From Microbotryum silenes-acaulis (lineage: Eukaryota; Basidiomycota; Microbotryomycetes; Microbotryales; Microbotryaceae): a stretch of 64,000 nt of DNA. Numbering within the stretch: position 1 is the first letter of the stretch; each line of letters begins with the position of its first letter. Where the stretch lies: positions 372,001-436,000 of the forward strand of contig QPFY01000014.1 in the NCBI GenBank assembly GCA_003665825.1, in the 5' to 3' direction. Of this stretch, positions 21,906-31,997 are shown one piece after another. A program made the translations under genes and the position numbers. Under the pieces are notes generated by a model. The model saw only the letters and a program-made list of their open reading frames with translations. It ran no database searches and was not told where the DNA came from.

Positions 21906-22970
21906 TTCGGACGCGTGCCCAGAGGTATCGCGACGCCTTGCTTGCATTTTTTGTTTTGTTTTACTGGGGCTCATAAATTGCACTCCTTCGGGTCGGCTGG
22001 GACCGCTACAAAAAGAGCTAAAAGGGGTTATAAAGCAACGACGGCAAGCAGTTGGGTGAAAGTGAAACCCCTGCGCGCAAAGAGCGCTGCCCGCGCGCCC
22101 AAATGCCGCCGACTCGCCCCCGCCGCGCCTGGCCGTCGGGCGCAAGGGCGAGTCGACGTCGAGCCGCGCGAATCCCAGAGGACGAGCGAGATCTAAGCTC
22201 AACTATATGGGCCGCCGTTTGGGCAACAAATGGATCTGCGCGCGCGGGGTCTCCGCGCGTTGAGAAATGTGGATATGCGCGCGCCGCCGAACGCTTCTGC
22301 GCGCCCGCGCCTCGTCTAGCTTTTGGCTCCGGTCGTTCATGCACATGCGCGACTAACGCGAGCTCGCGCGCGCGACTCGCGCGGACTTGCGCGGCCGCCT
22401 TCTTCCACAGAATCCACACACACACACCGCCCCTACGTCAACCTTGTCCAGTCATTCCCCGCTTTCATAACGACTCTGCTTCACTCAAAAGCCTTCAATT
22501 GCCATCATGAGAAAGTTAGATGGCATCATTCCAGGAGAGGGACTTGGCCGCCAAGGGTGCAGGTACGTTGCAAGCTGGGAGCTCTTTGAGCCCTCCTAAT
22601 TCAGGCTGGATCAGATGCAGAGATTCTTCCAGTGCTGATGTTTGATATACGATTCTGCTGCTGCATACCAAGACTTTTGGCCGGGAGCACCAGTGCAAGA
22701 TTTTTCGGCCCACCCCGACACATAATTATCTGGAACGAGCCCTACTAGCGCAGACAAGCGCAAGCTAGCGCACTCAGGCTGGCCTCCGCTGGCAAGTTGC
22801 CACCGCCCGGCCCTCTCCATTCCGTCTCTCTGTACTGCCTTGTTCTAACTTGGACCGAGTTTCCTCGCATCTCTAAGACAGGCTATCACACAACCGCCGT
22901 CATGTCACTGCTTTCTGATCTTGTACGCCTCCGCACCATCGAGGTCAGCCCACTGCACAACGCTCGAATC
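21906..22970. other. GC-rich spacer, no supported gene
   Basis: 22070-22400 is packed with alternating GCGC runs and has open frames on both strands that reflect only composition. A CACACACACA run lies near 22417. Nothing codes recognisably until the Helitron fragment. Confidence 0.4.
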
Positions 22971-22979
22971 TCGGCAACG

Positions 22980-25250
22980 TGTTAAGCCTCGCGTCCACCA
23001 CTAGCGACAGCCGATCCTCCCGCCGCACCGATCAAGCACAGTATGTGTATTCCGGTGCGCTCTTACGCAACAGTCCAGTGTTAGCACTCGATGATGTGGT
23101 TGTCAAATGCAGTCTTGGGCAGCTCGTGTGCAGCAGCATCAACTTCAGCATGGATCTCCTGAAGGAGCTTTTTCGGGCGCACCACGTGGAAGGATACTCC
23201 AGGAGGAACCCGCTTGCGAAAGAGCTATCCCTACAAGCGCTCCTTTGGTCGTGCGATCCCAACTGTAATGCTTGTTCAAATGGGTATGTTTTCAGAAGGC
23301 AACAAGCGGCGAGTCCCGTGACTCCGCCACGTCGTCATTGCTTCTCCGACCACAGAGCATACGCATCAAAACCTGTTGACGTGCTTCGAGCCTGACTGAA
23401 CGAGGAAGTCCAGAAGAATCGCGAGAACGTCTCAGCGACTGACTCTAAACAAACGCTGCACAGACGTCCACCGCTGCATCCCGAACCCGCACAAGAAGAT
23501 CCCGGTAAAGTGACATCGCATTTTGCGCCAGCATCCGATCAGTTCAAGACCGAGAACCGTTCTGAATGGAATGATTACTTCACCGACGCTCGTTCCCGTC
23601 TCTTCTGCTGCCTGGTGTGTTCCGAGAGAGTCTTCGGGCATAACGTACGATGGGTGCCTGAAGACGACATCAAGCGCGAGGAATCAGGGATTTGGAGGGG
23701 ATTAACCAACTCTACACTACGGGCGGACCTCCGACTTACGATTTTTCAGCTTGACGGGGCGCGCTCATCCATCCCCGACGTCTCCATCGACCGAGCGACT
23801 CTTTAATCGATCAGATCGCGTACTACTCGCCCACGAACAACACGCTTCAGTGCTCACTCTGTCCAGACTGCTTCAAACGGTTGTTCCCTACCACAGGCCA
23901 CCGACTAAGCCCCCTCGGTCGTTGAGCAACGGATTTTATCGCGCACTGGATCACGTCCCTGCTGATGTCCGAGATTGCTTCTCCAACGCGAGTCAGCTTG
24001 AGCACGTCGCCACTGCGCGCGCCAGAGCCTACAAGATCGTGTACAACCTAACTAGTTTCGGATATCCCAAAGCTCAACAAGAACTTACGCGCGGAAACAC
24101 CCTCATCTTCAGCCAGAACACCGCTTCGTTCACCGATGTACTGCCCATGTCAGTCGAAGAACTCGCTGACAGTGTTTGCGTTTTATTCTGCGGAGGGAGC
24201 CCCAACCTTGCGGAGCTGGACAAGTGTCGACCCATGATCGTGAAGCAGAGTCGGATCCAAAAGATGCTCAGGTGGTTGATCAACGAAAGCAAGAATTCGG
24301 CGCACTCTGCCGTCTCCTTTGATGGCGATTGCACAGCTCGTTCGACGCAGTTCCGGCTCGGGTGCGCTCAACCCGACCTCTCCAGATTCTACGGCGGTTT
24401 CAGCTTCAAACACTTCGACTTCGGCTTCCGTCTGGGTTGCTCCCCAAGTATCGGATCGACAAATAGCGGATGGAGACTGTCTCGTGCTCGACGTAGTTTT
24501 GGCGAATGTGGTGACCGCAGAGACAGTGGAACCAATATCATCGCTCTTTGAAGGCTACGCAACAACGCATAATGACTCTGATGAACCAGTATTCGAACAC
24601 GCACATGTGGCCGCCACCCCCTACCGACGAACTAATTCACTCATGACTGCTCTTTGAGAAAGCTCTCCGTTATCTCAACCAGGACAAGCCCACCTATGAC
24701 ATTCCGACAGGCGACGTCCCTTTGTGGGAACCTTCGGACGAGCTCGTGCTCTCAAAGCTGTGGCCACACCTCGATCCATTTGGTCTCGTCGGTTTCTGTG
24801 TCGAGCGCGACCTCAAGATTTCTCTGGACGAGCAAGTCAAACATTCGCTCAATTTATACGACAGCGATTTCGATGCGACCCGTCTTTCCCATTCATCGTC
24901 TCGAACATGCTCCGCCGACGAGAAGTGTTTCGCCAACTCGCTTTTCGGGTCCCCAAAGAGAAGGTGGCTCGAATCGCAGCAGCACTGCTCGAAATCGACA
25001 TGGATGTTGTGTCCGAAATGATCAAAACATCAAAGGACACGAAAGGGTACAAGACAACAACAGAAGCAGAAGCAGAGAAGCATATCAACCGTATTCTGGC
25101 GGAATTGCAAAGTGTCGGAGACAAAATTCACGGCACAACTGCGCAGATGCTCGACATGAGGAATGAGATCCGCGGAGACGTCAACGCGTTCGGTATGTAC
25201 ACCCTCTTCGTCACCGTCAACGCGGCAGATTTACAATCAACGTTGCGATG
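22980..25250 (+). mobile_element. Decayed Helitron fragment (N-terminal part)
   Basis: Reading across several frames, the plus strand shows the order seen in fungal Helitron proteins: an N-terminal Cys region (LKELFRAHHVEGYSR, CDPNCNAC), a second Cys region (LFCCLVCSERV), a DUF6570-like part, then the Helitron helicase-like domain ending ITV-type (LFVTVNAADLQST). The Rep HUH motifs and the helicase are absent, so only the front third remains. No hairpin or CTRR end was found by eye. Confidence 0.65.
23510..25250 (+). pseudogene. Helitron DUF6570 plus helicase-like domain, frameshifted
   Basis: Segments in order: CLVCSERVFG (about 23610), RSLSNGFYRALDHVPADVRD and RGNTLIFSQNTASFTDVLPM (23920-24150, DUF6570-like), FGLVGFCVERDLKISLDEQV (24780-24840), then a frame change to FVSNMLRRREVFRQLAF-like sequence, KTTTEAEAEKHINRILAEL and MRNEIRGDVNAFGMYTLFVT (24890-25250, PF14214-like). 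Several stops and frame changes make it inactive. The assignment rests on remembered family patterns. Confidence 0.6.
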
Positions 25251-25777
25251 ACGAGGTATCTCACAGCCTTGGGCGCATCAAGGACAAGTTTCTCGACCAA
25301 GCAGATACCGTTTAGGCCAACGACAAAAAGTCATCTAATCGTGGGTTGCAACGCTTTTCCCACCGTGAAAGATCTGTGGGGGAATACTGACACTCCATGC
25401 CATTTGATTCCCATGTCTCTCAGCGGTGGACACATTCACCACGCCTAGCCAGGCCGTCTCGCGCCCAAGTCGCTCCCGGAAGTCCCGATCTCTCAACGTC
25501 AACCGAAACCACTTCTTATAGCTGACTTCGGTGAGCGCGCGATGTGGGTCCCCGGCGCTGGTGACCACATGCGAACATAAACTCGTCCAGACGCGGACTG
25601 TGACATGGGCGATGTCGAGTGATCTCAACTTATGCATTTACACCCCGGCTCTGGCTCGATCTCGTTGTCTGCAATATTCATTAACGTTTGGCACATTTAC
25701 ACGCCTCATTCATGTGAACCGAACTGACTCGGGAACTGGTGCTGCATACCCAATCCATGGCACGTTCTTAGTAATAC

Positions 25778-25850
25778 TAGCTGACGTTGACAGTCGGTGT
25801 TACTCCGTCAGAGGTTCAGGGACCCGTCGCCCCCTTCGGGGGCGCGTCAA
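25778..25850 (+). repeat. 73-bp direct repeat, left copy
   Basis: Matches 30782-30854 at about 63 of 73 positions with no gap. Both copies begin TAGCT and hold a GC-rich hairpin (CCCCCTTCGGGGG type). The right copy starts exactly at the TA that bounds the pogo composite. It may be the end of another TA-targeting element. Confidence 0.6.
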
Positions 25851-26005
25851 TTTGTAATGTAGTACATTTGGGCATCCTAGCCCGCCCCCCTATTCCGAAC
25901 CGAACCGGCCCAATAGGGCGGTCAAAAGCAGAGCAATTTGGCCAAAAACATTTTGGCTTGGCCGAATTGAAAGTTCGGGTGTGCAACGGCTCGCCTACTC
26001 TACTA

Positions 26006-28319
26006 CAGTCAGACCTGAGAAAATTTATATCGCCCAATATTATACAAAATTTATGGACTTTTCAATCTCCCGACTTTTTTGGCTGACAGAACCTGTCCAA
26101 TCTTATACCTTATAATTTATGGGTTTACAGGTCAAATTATAAGATAAGAGAGAGCCGGAAATGAGCGATTGATCAGGAATTGGCCTCTCCTTCGGCGTTC
26201 TTGTTGACGAGCCGCCTGCTGGAAGAGTCCGAAATGCGCCGAAACAGCCGAGAAGCGAGCACAGGAGAGCAAAGGCGGCGGTGGACACGTTGACAGGCTA
26301 GTCGCGACGTGCTTCTCTCTCCTCTTCCGCCGACAACGACGCCGAAATGAACATCTTCACAATCCGAGAAGCCCTCTTCAAAAATTCCTCTTCATATCAT
26401 CATGGTCTCATTCCTTTCCCGGAATTTGAGGATCGTCATGGTCAACTCACCGCCGATCCTCAATTCGCCCCCTATCGCGCCGAATGGGACGCGTATCGCA
26501 AGCACCTGGTCGAACTCGAAAGAGATGGACCTCTCCCACCGGTTTTCATTTACATACTGATCGCTTGCTGCATTGCAGACCTTCTGATGATGTCTGTGGC
26601 ACCTTCACAGCCGCCTCTGAAGCCTTGCCGAGAGGAGTCGGGCGCACGGGCCGCCGCGAATGAGGTCACCATGCTCGACCTGACCTCGTCGCCTCCAAAA
26701 AAATCGCCAACAAAGCGAATCCCTCAACCCCTCTCTCGACATACAAAGGGCTCGACTTCAGCCTCGACCTCGTCTCAAAAGGCTAAGCCCAAGCCTCAAA
26801 AGCGTGGACCGAAAGCGAAGGGCGCGGCGACCACCGCGCAGATTGTCAAGGTCCTTGACTATCAAAAACGGCACAAGTTGACGCTCACGGCCACCGTCAA
26901 GTATTTCAACAATTCGCCAAACCACCGAGACATCCCGATCTTGAGCCAGCCAAAGCGCACGCAATGGCGCAAAAAGGAAGTCGAGCATCGCGCCCTTCTC
27001 GAAAGCGGTCAAGGAAGCATGAGGCGCAACAACAGCGTCATGCACCCGAACCTGGAAAAGGCGCTGGCAATCTGGTGTACTCAAGCTCTCGAGCAGAACA
27101 CCACCATCACCACCGATGTATTGCGCCTGAAAGGTCAACAACTTGCCGACAAACTCGAGATTCGGGATTTCGCCTTTTCGAACGGCTGGCTTCAGGGCTT
27201 TAAGAAAAGGTACTCGCGTGATTATTGTTCCAGTCAGCCGTTCTACATTGTCTGAATTTCCTCTTTGTGAAACTAGACACAATCTTCGCTCTTACAAGTT
27301 CCATGGCGAAGGCGAGAAGGTCGATGCGAAAACGCTCGAAGAGGAGCGCAAAAGAGTCGTCGATCTTACGAACAAGTACGACCCAAGTGATATCTTCAAC
27401 ATGGACGAAACCGGTCTCTTCTACGCTATGCGTCCGTCTACGGGCCTTGCTCGGAACGGTCGAAATGGTGTGAAGATGAATAAGACTCGCATCACCTTCG
27501 CTTTCACGGTCAACGCCGACGGATCGGAACGGCTCCCTCCCTTCATCATTGGTAGCGCGGCGAAGCCTCGTAGCTTCAACAAAAAACCAGCCAGCTACTA
27601 GAATCATTACTATCGATCGAACAAGAAGGCGTGGATGACTGGCGAGCTTTACGTCGAATGGTTGAAAGCCCGGGATCTCGAGCTTCGCAGCAAGGGCCGA
27701 AAAGTGCAACTCTGGCTCGATAACTTCTCGGGACACACGAGGGATGTTGATCCCATCACCAACATCGAAGTTCATTACTTTGTACCCAATATGACGTCAA
27801 GAATCCAGCTGCTCGATCAAGGAATCATTGCGAACTTCAAGGCAAACTATCGCAGAAGGTGAGTCCCGAGGTTTGAGACTGTTTTCCAACCTATCTGATC
27901 AATGATGATGCACTCTGCTCGATAGGTTCATCCGTAATGCTATTGCAAGGTTCGACGATGGTCAAACCGGCGACGATATCTACGCAATCGATCAGCTTCG
28001 AGCGATGAATCTTGCGAGACAGGCGTGGAACGACATCCGCCCCGAGACGATTGCCAACTGCTGGCGCCACGCTCAAATCTTGTCTGATCGCAAGAACAAA
28101 GGATCGACCGACCATACACCTCTTCCCAACGGTCGCGGGCCTCTCGATGGCGATCGCGGCATCATCAACGCGATGAACGCTCTGAAGACGGCGAACGATG
28201 AGCTGGTCGAAAAGGGGATAGTTACGAGCAACGAGAAGATGAGTATCCACTTTCTCGTCGATGTGGAGGAGAACCTTGCTGGTGGGGCTGAAATGACCGA
28301 TCAGGAGATTGTGGACCTG
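26006..28319 (+). repeat. Palindrome left arm, 2,314 bp
   Basis: Reverse complement of 28468-30781. Mirror coordinates of six pairs of open frames agree to the base (sum 56787) and their translations are identical. The 148-bp spacer 28320-28467 is not repeated. Confidence 0.93.
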
Positions 28320-28334
28320 AGTACCCATTCATAG
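26347..28334 (+). pseudogene. Pogo-type transposase, left copy (nonsense mutation, 3' truncated)
   Basis: A CENP-B-like DNA-binding part (WCTQALEQNTTITTDVL ... FSNGWLQGFKKR, up to about residue 287) is followed by an intron (27210-27276) and a DDE domain with the three catalytic Asp: NMDETGLFY, LWLDNFSGH and QLLDQGIIANFK. A TAG at 27599-27601 interrupts the DDE domain where a Tyr codon is expected. A second intron follows near 27859-27926. The frame then runs into the arm break at 28320 and stops at 28334. As it stands it cannot make a full transposase. Confidence 0.85.
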
Positions 28335-30440
28335 CAAACCTAAGGAAAACATCAAGCGCTGAGATTGCCTCCTTCAGCGTCGTTCGCTCCGCCGGTCGGA
28401 GCTCTATCTCCGCTTCCTCCTCTCCTCCTTCTCCCTCGCAATTCTCCTCCTACTCTTCGGCAATGACCAGGTCCACAATCTCCTGATCGGTCATTTCAGC
28501 CCCACCAGCAAGGTTCTCCTCCACATCGACGAGAAAGTGGATACTCATCTTCTCGTTGCTCGTAACTATCCCCTTTTCGACCAGCTCATCGTTCGCCGTC
28601 TTCAGAGCGTTCATCGCGTTGATGATGCCGCGATCGCCATCGAGAGGCCCGCGACCGTTGGGAAGAGGTGTATGGTCGGTCGATCCTTTGTTCTTGCGAT
28701 CAGACAAGATTTGAGCGTGGCGCCAGCAGTTGGCAATCGTCTCGGGGCGGATGTCGTTCCACGCCTGTCTCGCAAGATTCATCGCTCGAAGCTGATCGAT
28801 TGCGTAGATATCGTCGCCGGTTTGACCATCGTCGAACCTTGCAATAGCATTACGGATGAACCTATCGAGCAGAGTGCATCATCATTGATCAGATAGGTTG
28901 GAAAACAGTCTCAAACCTCGGGACTCACCTTCTGCGATAGTTTGCCTTGAAGTTCGCAATGATTCCTTGATCGAGCAGCTGGATTCTTGACGTCATATTG
29001 GGTACAAAGTAATGAACTTCGATGTTGGTGATGGGATCAACATCCCTCGTGTGTCCCGAGAAGTTATCGAGCCAGAGTTGCACTTTTCGGCCCTTGCTGC
29101 GAAGCTCGAGATCCCGGGCTTTCAACCATTCGACGTAAAGCTCGCCAGTCATCCACGCCTTCTTGTTCGATCGATAGTAATGATTCTAGTAGCTGGCTGG
29201 TTTTTTGTTGAAGCTACGAGGCTTCGCCGCGCTACCAATGATGAAGGGAGGGAGCCGTTCCGATCCGTCGGCGTTGACCGTGAAAGCGAAGGTGATGCGA
29301 GTCTTATTCATCTTCACACCATTTCGACCGTTCCGAGCAAGGCCCGTAGACGGACGCATAGCGTAGAAGAGACCGGTTTCGTCCATGTTGAAGATATCAC
29401 TTGGGTCGTACTTGTTCGTAAGATCGACGACTCTTTTGCGCTCCTCTTCGAGCGTTTTCGCATCGACCTTCTCGCCTTCGCCATGGAACTTGTAAGAGCG
29501 AAGATTGTGTCTAGTTTCACAAAGAGGAAATTCAGACAATGTAGAACGGCTGACTGGAACAATAATCACGCGAGTACCTTTTCTTAAAGCCCTGAAGCCA
29601 GCCGTTCGAAAAGGCGAAATCCCGAATCTCGAGTTTGTCGGCAAGTTGTTGACCTTTCAGGCGCAATACATCGGTGGTGATGGTGGTGTTCTGCTCGAGA
29701 GCTTGAGTACACCAGATTGCCAGCGCCTTTTCCAGGTTCGGGTGCATGACGCTGTTGTTGCGCCTCATGCTTCCTTGACCGCTTTCGAGAAGGGCGCGAT
29801 GCTCGACTTCCTTTTTGCGCCATTGCGTGCGCTTTGGCTGGCTCAAGATCGGGATGTCTCGGTGGTTTGGCGAATTGTTGAAATACTTGACGGTGGCCGT
29901 GAGCGTCAACTTGTGCCGTTTTTGATAGTCAAGGACCTTGACAATCTGCGCGGTGGTCGCCGCGCCCTTCGCTTTCGGTCCACGCTTTTGAGGCTTGGGC
30001 TTAGCCTTTTGAGACGAGGTCGAGGCTGAAGTCGAGCCCTTTGTATGTCGAGAGAGGGGTTGAGGGATTCGCTTTGTTGGCGATTTTTTTGGAGGCGACG
30101 AGGTCAGGTCGAGCATGGTGACCTCATTCGCGGCGGCCCGTGCGCCCGACTCCTCTCGGCAAGGCTTCAGAGGCGGCTGTGAAGGTGCCACAGACATCAT
30201 CAGAAGGTCTGCAATGCAGCAAGCGATCAGTATGTAAATGAAAACCGGTGGGAGAGGTCCATCTCTTTCGAGTTCGACCAGGTGCTTGCGATACGCGTCC
30301 CATTCGGCGCGATAGGGGGCGAATTGAGGATCGGCGGTGAGTTGACCATGACGATCCTCAAATTCCGGGAAAGGAATGAGACCATGATGATATGAAGAGG
30401 AATTTTTGAAGAGGGCTTCTCGGATTGTGAAGATGTTCAT
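28321..30440 (-). pseudogene. Pogo-type transposase, right copy (two stops, longer 3' part)
   Basis: Same gene as the left copy, including the TAG (here 29186-29188). It runs about 148 bp further, through the central spacer: after a second stop at 28450-28452 the frame continues with a Glu-rich stretch and LKEAISALDVFLRF, which looks like the C-terminus of fungal pogo transposases. It ends abruptly at 28321. The right copy is therefore the longer one, and the left copy was joined onto its 3' side. Confidence 0.8.
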
Positions 30441-30781
30441 TTCGGCGTCGTTGTCGGCGGAAGAGGAGAGAGAAGCACGTCGCGACTAGCCTGTCAACGT
30501 GTCCACCGCCGCCTTTGCTCTCCTGTGCTCGCTTCTCGGCTGTTTCGGCGCATTTCGGACTCTTCCAGCAGGCGGCTCGTCAACAAGAACGCCGAAGGAG
30601 AGGCCAATTCCTGATCAATCGCTCATTTCCGGCTCTCTCTTATCTTATAATTTGACCTGTAAACCCATAAATTATAAGGTATAAGATTGGACAGGTTCTG
30701 TCAGCCAAAAAAGTCGGGAGATTGAAAAGTCCATAAATTTTGTATAATATTGGGCGATATAAATTTTCTCAGGTCTGACTG
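28468..30781 (-). repeat. Palindrome right arm, 2,314 bp
   Basis: Inverted copy of 26006-28319. Together with the left arm it could form a very long hairpin, which also makes this region a candidate for assembly error. Confidence 0.93.
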
Positions 30782-30854
30782 TAGCTAACGATGTCAGTCC
30801 GTGTTACTCTGTCAGGGGTTCAGGGACCCGCCACCCCCTCCGGGGGCGCGTTAA
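30782..30854 (+). repeat. 73-bp direct repeat, right copy
   Basis: See the partner at 25778-25850. It starts at the TA that ends the pogo composite. Confidence 0.6.
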
Positions 30855-31434
30855 CCATATTCTCCCGTCAGGAGTTACATACAGCCTTCTACAGCAGGCG
30901 GATCAACTGTTGTAGTCGAAACGGACTTGAACAGGACGTGTCGGCTTCTGCCGCGCCAAACTTGCTACCGGCCCAGCTGCCGATCCGATCGGCTTTTTTG
31001 GCTGCCGCTGCGCGGCGCGATTAAGATCGTCCCTTCTTTTGTCTGCCCGAGGTGGTCGAATGGTGCAACCCTGCGAGACGCGACTGCGAGCGTTTGGTGC
31101 AAAGCCGGCTAGCCACGGACTCTCAGACCTCTGGGCATGCCTCCTTGTCATTTGTATATGGTCATATGGGTTGTCCCGTCCTTCATCTGATTATTGTTCC
31201 TATTTATGGTACTTGATTTTGAGCCCATAGGGCGGGTCATGAACGCTTCTGGGACCTCAATATCCCTACTTTACTAGTCTCTATTCTCTCTCCTTATTAG
31301 CTTTACGCTTTACTTTCTAGCCTTCCGCGAGTCTGTCCCTTAGTCTCTGACCACTCTGTTCTCGTCCCTGTTCATTGGACTGAGTCGTGGTCATCATCAG
31401 TTTCCACTTGAGAACATTTCTGCGACAATCCTAA
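30855..31434. other. No supported gene
   Basis: Short frames on both strands without motifs. 31180-31440 is T- and CT-rich, as in promoter or LTR-like DNA, but no repeat partner was found in the window. Confidence 0.4.
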
Positions 31435-31674
31435 CTAACTGCCTGTCACTGTCTGATTGAAATGCGCTAGCGATGGCTAGAGCGGGGAAGGAGCACGTGG
31501 CTGGGGGGCAGCAGCGCTATCTCCTGAAAATGAGGGCGTTGACAACGGACGAGTTTCAGGGCGGGGACCCCCCTATCCCCCCCCCCTTCCTTCTTCACCG
31601 ACTCTTGGAAGGCAACGGAGGATCCCGTGACGATCCGGTGACGATCCGTGACGATCCGTGACGATCCCGTTTCA

Positions 31675-31693
31675 GGGGGGGGGGGGGGGGGGG
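31675..31693 (+). repeat. G19 homopolymer beside GTGACGATCC repeats
   Basis: Nineteen G in a row, then AA and more G, preceded by four near-identical GTGACGATCC units (31626-31668). Locus 1 has similar units at about 21660-21715 but no long G run. Length is unreliable in most sequencing. Confidence 0.8.
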
Positions 31694-31997
31694 AAGGGGG
31701 TCTTGCTATGAAACGGCCGTTCGCGGAGACTGCGCCCCACACAGCCGCGTTAACGGAGAGTCTCAGAATACGCCCATAACAGCTTATTTCTCTCGGCCAA
31801 CGAATGGGCGGTCCGTCCGCACACAAGGCCCCGGCGCACTCCATCACACCTACTGCAAGCAGCCAGCGCCGTCGGTAGAGGGGACGCTCAAAATAGCTGC
31901 GATAGTCTAGGGAAAACGATGACCTGATCCGAGATGAACCAGTCCCTCCTCTCTTTCTTCTCCATCTCCCAGATCCGCTTCGGTTCGACAAACATTC

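Larger units (their letters stand above)
26006..30781. mobile_element. Composite palindromic pogo-type DNA transposon (4,776 bp)
   Basis: The unit is bounded by identical inverted termini starting CAGTCAGACCTGAG, each next to TA (26004-26005 and 30782-30783), as expected for Tc1/mariner-pogo elements. Inside, two transposase genes face each other tail to tail. Both outer ends are the 5' terminus of the same element, and neither copy keeps its own 3' terminus. All open frames of the two arms mirror each other exactly about position 28393.5, with no indel. The whole may move as one unit if the termini are recognised in trans. Confidence 0.85.

Noticed and set aside
21039..22196. 385-aa plus-strand open frame crossing the tannase start
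   Set aside because: Antisense to tannase exon 1 and its promoter; low-complexity Arg-rich translation; the duplicate locus does not keep the full frame.
26006..30781. RIP (repeat-induced point mutation) as the source of the stops in the pogo copies
   Set aside because: The arms are identical and show no excess of C-to-T or G-to-A changes; the stop at the Tyr codon is TAC to TAG, not a RIP-type transition.
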